From: VXNF01 sp965116465 | GTDB taxonomy: Bacteria > Actinomycetota > Acidimicrobiia > Acidimicrobiales > CATQHL01 | Direction of reading: 5' to 3' | Length of the DNA stretch: 64,000 nucleotides | Assembly (NCBI GenBank): GCA_965116465.1 | Contig: OZ220687.1 | Location: 2,418,001 to 2,482,000, forward strand | In this document: one piece after another, positions 60,720 through 64,000 of the stretch | Layout of the letters: each line of letters opens with the position of its first letter | Numbering within the stretch: position 1 is the first letter of the stretch | Position numbers and translations under genes: made by a program | The notes under the pieces: generated by a model | Database searches by the model: none | Seen by the model: the letters and a program-made list of their open reading frames with translations, nothing else | What the model was told of the DNA's origin: nothing

Positions 60720-60726
60720 CTTTCTG

Positions 60727-62517
60727 CTAATCGAGCCAGGTCTCGGTCAGGAATGCCCGTCCGCGCAGGATGTTGAGCACTTCGCTGCCGTCGGGCATCG
60801 TGATCCGGGCGAGATTCTTGACTTCCGGGCGATGGGGCAGGATCCAGCGCACCCAGTGCATCCAGATGTTGTGGACCCCCTCGGCGAGGGCTCGGTTCAC
60901 ATCCTCGGCGATCCGTCGCAACCCGTCGCGATCTGTCGTGACGGTGGCCTCGTCCAGAGCTGCGTCGAGAGGTTCACTCACGATGCGCCCCAGATTCAGG
61001 GCCAGACCTGTGGTGAAATTCGAGTGCCACCAGACTCGCTCGCTGGCCAGGCTGATCCCGTCGTGGTTCCGCCACAGGTTCACCTGGAAGTTCCCCATGA
61101 TCGCGTTGCGAATCAGGGCGCTCGCGTCGAGTTGGCTGATCTGGACCTCGAGGCCGCAGTCGCCCCACATCTGGGCGAGCAACTCGGCGGAGGTCCGGTC
61201 GAATGGCTCGTTCGTGGTGCCGAGCACGATGGCGCCCGGGTCCGGCAGCTGCGCCCAGAGGGAGCGACCGGCCTCGAGATCGAAAGCGGGGAATCCGTTC
61301 TCGGCCAGGTAGCCGGGCGTGTTCGGCGAGAACGGCCCGTTGGCGATGTCGAAGTTGCCGCCGGTTCGCAGCAGGTTGTAGGTCTCGTGGTCGGTGCAGT
61401 GGGCGAGGGCCCGCCGGGCATCGAGGTTGTTGAAGGGCGGCGCCGCATTGTTGAGCAGCAGGTGATGCGTCTGCAGGAAGCTGCGCTCCTCCACCGTGTT
61501 GAAGTTCTCCCGGTAGTGGTCGAAGTCCAAGCCGATGTCGGAATGGGTGACGTGAATATCGCCGAGTTGCAGAGCCACCTTCCGGGAGTCGGACTCGAGG
61601 ATGGGCCGGAACACGATCCGGTCGAGGTACGGAACGGTGCGGCCGGCGGCATCGGTCCGCCAGTAGTCGGCGTTGCGTTCCACGACCAGTTCCTGATCGG
61701 GGATCCACGACTTGAAGGTGAACGGCCCCGTGCCGACCGGATTGGCCGCGCCGTCGGGGTCGGCGTACTGGCTCGGGGCGGCGAGGTAGCCCAGCTGGCC
61801 GGTGAGGCCGGCGGGCAGGCCGGCGAACGAAACCTCGGAGTACAACTCCAGCGTCAGTTCGTCGATCACCTCCCAGCCCGTGAGCCGTCGCAACGTCTGA
61901 CCCGGTAGGGCGCCGCTCAAAAGGTTCTGGAAGTGGGTGGCAAGGGCGGCCGCATTCGCGGGGGTGCCGTCGTGGAAGGTGACGCCGGGGCGCATCCTGA
62001 AGGTCCAGACGGTGAAGTCCTCGTTCGGTTCGAAGGACTCCAGCAGGTACGGCTGCGGTTGCCCGCCGGCGTCGGTGATGGTCAGCGGATCGAAGATGGC
62101 GCGCATGATGGTGTGACACGACACGGTGCAGGTCTGGGTCGCCGGGTTCCAGCCGCCGGGGCTCTCGGCCTCGAGGCCCACGAACAGCGTTCCCCCGTAG
62201 ACGGGCCCTGTGGTCGGCTGCGGCGCCGCCACCGGGGCGGGTGGCGGGGACGTCGGTTCGCTTGGCGTCTGGGGTGCGGGCGGTGGGTCGGATGCGGCCG
62301 GAGCGGTGGCGGGCTCGGGCGGTTCGCTCGGCGGCTGAGGATCGGGCGCGGGTTGAGGGTCCGACCCTGCCGGCGAAGCGGTGGGCGCCGCCGGTGCGCC
62401 GGATTCCGAAGCCGGGCCGTCAGCCGGGATCGTCGAAGGCGCTGGGTCCTCCTGGCCGCCGCAGGCCGCGGCGAGCAGCGCCACGACGGCCGCTGCGGCG
62501 AGCAGGCGGGGGCTCAT
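60727..62517 (-). CDS. Family 5 extracellular solute-binding lipoprotein (copy 2)
   Basis: About 596 residues, a paralogue of copy 1 with the same order: lipoprotein signal (LLAAAAVVALLAAAC), Pro/Ala/Ser-rich tether, then YGGTLFVGLEAESPGGWNP and the conserved CTVSC pair. The C-terminal LNILRGRAFLTETW matches the other copies. Only seven bases separate it from copy 1. The start at 62517 is chosen because the signal peptide begins there; a GTG eight codons upstream is possible. Its presence suggests alternative receptors sharing one permease pair and so a widened substrate range. Confidence 0.9.
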   Translation of the reverse strand: MSPRLLAAAAVVALLAAACGGQEDPAPSTIPADGPASESGAPAAPTASPAGSDPQPAPDPQPPSEPPEPATAPAASDPPPAPQTPSEPTSPPPAPVAAPQPTTGPVYGGTLFVGLEAESPGGWNPATQTCTVSCHTIMRAIFDPLTITDAGGQPQPYLLESFEPNEDFTVWTFRMRPGVTFHDGTPANAAALATHFQNLLSGALPGQTLRRLTGWEVIDELTLELYSEVSFAGLPAGLTGQLGYLAAPSQYADPDGAANPVGTGPFTFKSWIPDQELVVERNADYWRTDAAGRTVPYLDRIVFRPILESDSRKVALQLGDIHVTHSDIGLDFDHYRENFNTVEERSFLQTHHLLLNNAAPPFNNLDARRALAHCTDHETYNLLRTGGNFDIANGPFSPNTPGYLAENGFPAFDLEAGRSLWAQLPDPGAIVLGTTNEPFDRTSAELLAQMWGDCGLEVQISQLDASALIRNAIMGNFQVNLWRNHDGISLASERVWWHSNFTTGLALNLGRIVSEPLDAALDEATVTTDRDGLRRIAEDVNRALAEGVHNIWMHWVRWILPHRPEVKNLARITMPDGSEVLNILRGRAFLTETWLD

Positions 62518-62569
62518 TTGCTTTGGCACACGTGATCCCACTGATCCACTCCACCCGGGCGTCGGTGCT

Positions 62570-62626
62570 GACTGATCGTCCTTCGAGCATGTTCAGTATC
62601 TCACGCCCACCCAGTGGAGGGGCGAC
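62570..62626 (-). pseudogene. Relic of a family 5 binding-protein C-terminus
   Basis: In the gap between copies 2 and 3 the minus strand reads LGGREILNMLEGRS, matching DGREILNLIEGRA at the end of copy 3. The similarity stops after about twenty codons and the frame runs into the next gene's leader. It is a leftover from tandem duplication or recombination among the binding-protein genes. Confidence 0.6.
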
Positions 62627-62644
62627 GAGCCGGTTCCTGGCCGG

Positions 62645-64000
62645 TCACTCGATCCAGGTCTCGGTGAGGAAGGCTCGCCCCTCGATGAGGTTGAGGATCT
62701 CGCGCCCGTCGGGCAGCGTCAGCTTCGCCAGGTTATGGACGTGGTCGAGGTGCGGCAGCATCCAGAGCGACCAGTTGAGCCACACGTTGTAGACACCGGC
62801 CGCGAAGATCCGATTGACTTCCTCGGCCAGCGCCCGCAACTCGTCGGGGTCGGTGGTACGCGCGGCGGCCTCCAGGGCGGCGTCCAGTGCCGGATCCACG
62901 ATCCGTCCGAAGTTCACGGCCAGGCCGGCGGCGTACTCGGAGTGCCACCACGTGCGCTCGTTCTCGAGGCTGGCACCATTGTGGTTCCGCCACAGGAACG
63001 TCTGGAAGAGCCCGAAGACGGCGTTCGTGATGAGGGTTCCCTGGTCCACCTGGGTGATCTGGGTGTCGATGCCGCAGTCGTTCCACATCTGGGAGATCAG
63101 TTCGGTCGTCGTCCGGTTGAACGAATCGTTCGTCGTGCCGAGTTCCACCACGCCGGGGTTGTCCAGCTGGCTCCAGAGAGCGCGTCCCGCCTCGGGGTCG
63201 TAGGTGGGGAACCCGGAGTCGGCCAGGTAGCCGGGCGTGTTCGGCCCAAACGGGCCGTTGGCAGTCGGAGTGTTGCCGCCGACTCGCAGCAGGTTGTAGG
63301 TGTCGTAGTCGGTGCAGTGGGCCACGGCCTGCCGGGCGCGGATGTCGTCGAAGGGCGGGTTGGCGGCGTTCAGCATCATGTAGGTGGTCTGGAAGAAGCT
63401 GCCCTCCTCCACCATCTTGTAACTCTCCCGGTACTCGCCTGCCTTGAGGGCGGAGTTGATGTGTTGGACGTCGAGGTCGCCCGATGCCAGGGCCAGGTCG
63501 CGGGTTTCCTGGTCGGGGATGGGTCGGAACACCACCCTGTCGAGATACGGGAGCTGGCGTCCTTCGGCGTCGGTCTTCCAGTAGTTGGGGTTGCGGTCCA
63601 CGATCAGTTCCGCATCCGGTGTCCATGAGGTGAAGACGAACGGGCCGGTGCCGACCGGCCGGATGGCACCTTCGGGGTCGGCGTACTGGCTCGGCGCAGC
63701 GAGGTAGCCCAGTTGGCCGGTCAGCAGCGCGGGCAGCCCGGCGAGCGGACCGGCGGTTCGCACTTCCACGGTCAGGTCGTCGATCACCTCCCAGCTCGCC
63801 CAGCGGCGGACGATCAGGCCTGTCAGCGTTCCCGCCTTCAGGTTGTCGAAGTGGGTGGCGAGGGCGGCGGCGTCGGCGGGCGTGCCGTCGTGGAAGGTGA
63901 TGCCCGGCCGCATCGTCAATGTCCAGACGGTGAAGTCCTCGTTGGAGCTGAAGGACTCCAGGAGGTAGGGCTCGGCGGCCCCTGAGGGGCCTTCGATCGT
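62645..64000 (-). CDS. Family 5 extracellular solute-binding protein (copy 3, N-terminus outside window)
   Basis: The C-terminal 451 codons of a third paralogue; the reading frame continues to the window edge, so the signal peptide, tether and first part of the binding domain are missing here. Visible portions such as YLLESFSSNEDFTVWTLTMRPG, VGTGPFVFTSW and LNLIEGRAFLTETW match copies 1 and 2. It is transcribed in the same direction and would be the first of the three binding proteins in the operon. An internal ATG at 63919 is not the true start. Confidence 0.9.
   Translation of the reverse strand, partial: TIEGPSGAAEPYLLESFSSNEDFTVWTLTMRPGITFHDGTPADAAALATHFDNLKAGTLTGLIVRRWASWEVIDDLTVEVRTAGPLAGLPALLTGQLGYLAAPSQYADPEGAIRPVGTGPFVFTSWTPDAELIVDRNPNYWKTDAEGRQLPYLDRVVFRPIPDQETRDLALASGDLDVQHINSALKAGEYRESYKMVEEGSFFQTTYMMLNAANPPFDDIRARQAVAHCTDYDTYNLLRVGGNTPTANGPFGPNTPGYLADSGFPTYDPEAGRALWSQLDNPGVVELGTTNDSFNRTTTELISQMWNDCGIDTQITQVDQGTLITNAVFGLFQTFLWRNHNGASLENERTWWHSEYAAGLAVNFGRIVDPALDAALEAAARTTDPDELRALAEEVNRIFAAGVYNVWLNWSLWMLPHLDHVHNLAKLTLPDGREILNLIEGRAFLTETWIE

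Noticed and set aside
1..64000. tRNA, rRNA or riboswitch (including cobalamin riboswitch upstream of the corrinoid genes)
   Set aside because: No tRNA cloverleaf, rRNA segment or B12-box-like sequence was recognised by eye; a covariance-model search would settle it.

Overview
The window is high-GC DNA (about 70 % by eye) with short intergenic gaps, frequent ATGA/GTGA/TGATG gene overlaps, many GTG and some TTG starts, F420-type luciferase-like oxidoreductases and several apparently leaderless genes. This points to an actinobacterium. The dense set of quaternary-amine and one-carbon genes suggests a marine or host-associated lineage such as Acidimicrobiia, but that placement is inference; no rRNA or tRNA gene was seen.

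Layout. 0-9.4 kb: a class III aminotransferase, a P450 with its ferredoxin, two luciferase-like oxidoreductases, a rhodanese, an APH-type kinase, and a two-gene AAA-type ATPase operon behind a strong operator-promoter. 9.4-16.6 kb: a truncated metallopeptidase relic, an SH3 lipoprotein overlapping glycerol kinase, and a NitT/TauT-type importer (two permeases and a binding protein on a very long alanine-rich stalk) without its ATPase. 16.7-30 kb: a methylotrophy island with two FAD/GcvT demethylating dehydrogenases, two MttB-like methyltransferases, a corrinoid protein, DUF1638, a small accessory protein, a methyl-THF:corrinoid methyltransferase and a corrinoid-reactivating ferredoxin/ATPase. 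30-33.9 kb: an accessory patch with hicAB, a DUF222-HNH protein, vapB with a broken vapC, a hicB relic and a duplicated mttB tail. 33.9-42.2 kb: a candidate defence module of a large Eco57I-type methyltransferase, a PLD-SNF2 helicase and an AT-richer SIR2-like DUF4917 gene. 42.5-52.6 kb: an MFS transporter, a GFA-family protein, an IclR regulator, ETF, a third FAD/GcvT enzyme, formate-THF ligase and methylene-THF reductase. 52.6-64 kb: an ABC ATPase, a luciferase-like oxidoreductase, a membrane protein, a second P450, and a peptide-type ABC importer with three tandem paralogous binding proteins, the last one cut by the window edge.

How the genes fit. The 16.7-30 kb and 42.5-52.6 kb blocks form a coherent scheme. 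MttB-like proteins demethylate a quaternary or tertiary amine; the corrinoid protein carries the methyl group to THF; methylene-THF reductase and formate-THF ligase carry C1 units towards formate with ATP. The FAD/GcvT enzymes take further methyl groups as methylene-THF and pass electrons to ETF. The strongest new observation is a 33-bp dyad element present three times (23330, 43852, 49699), each time in front of genes of this scheme, with an IclR regulator encoded beside one copy. This looks like a local C1 regulon.

Other notable points are a 61-bp tandem repeat that rebuilds the end of fhs three times, direct repeats of the mttB tail flanking the hicAB/HNH segment, a hairpin that can mask the ribosome binding site of the large methyltransferase, and relics of duplicated genes.
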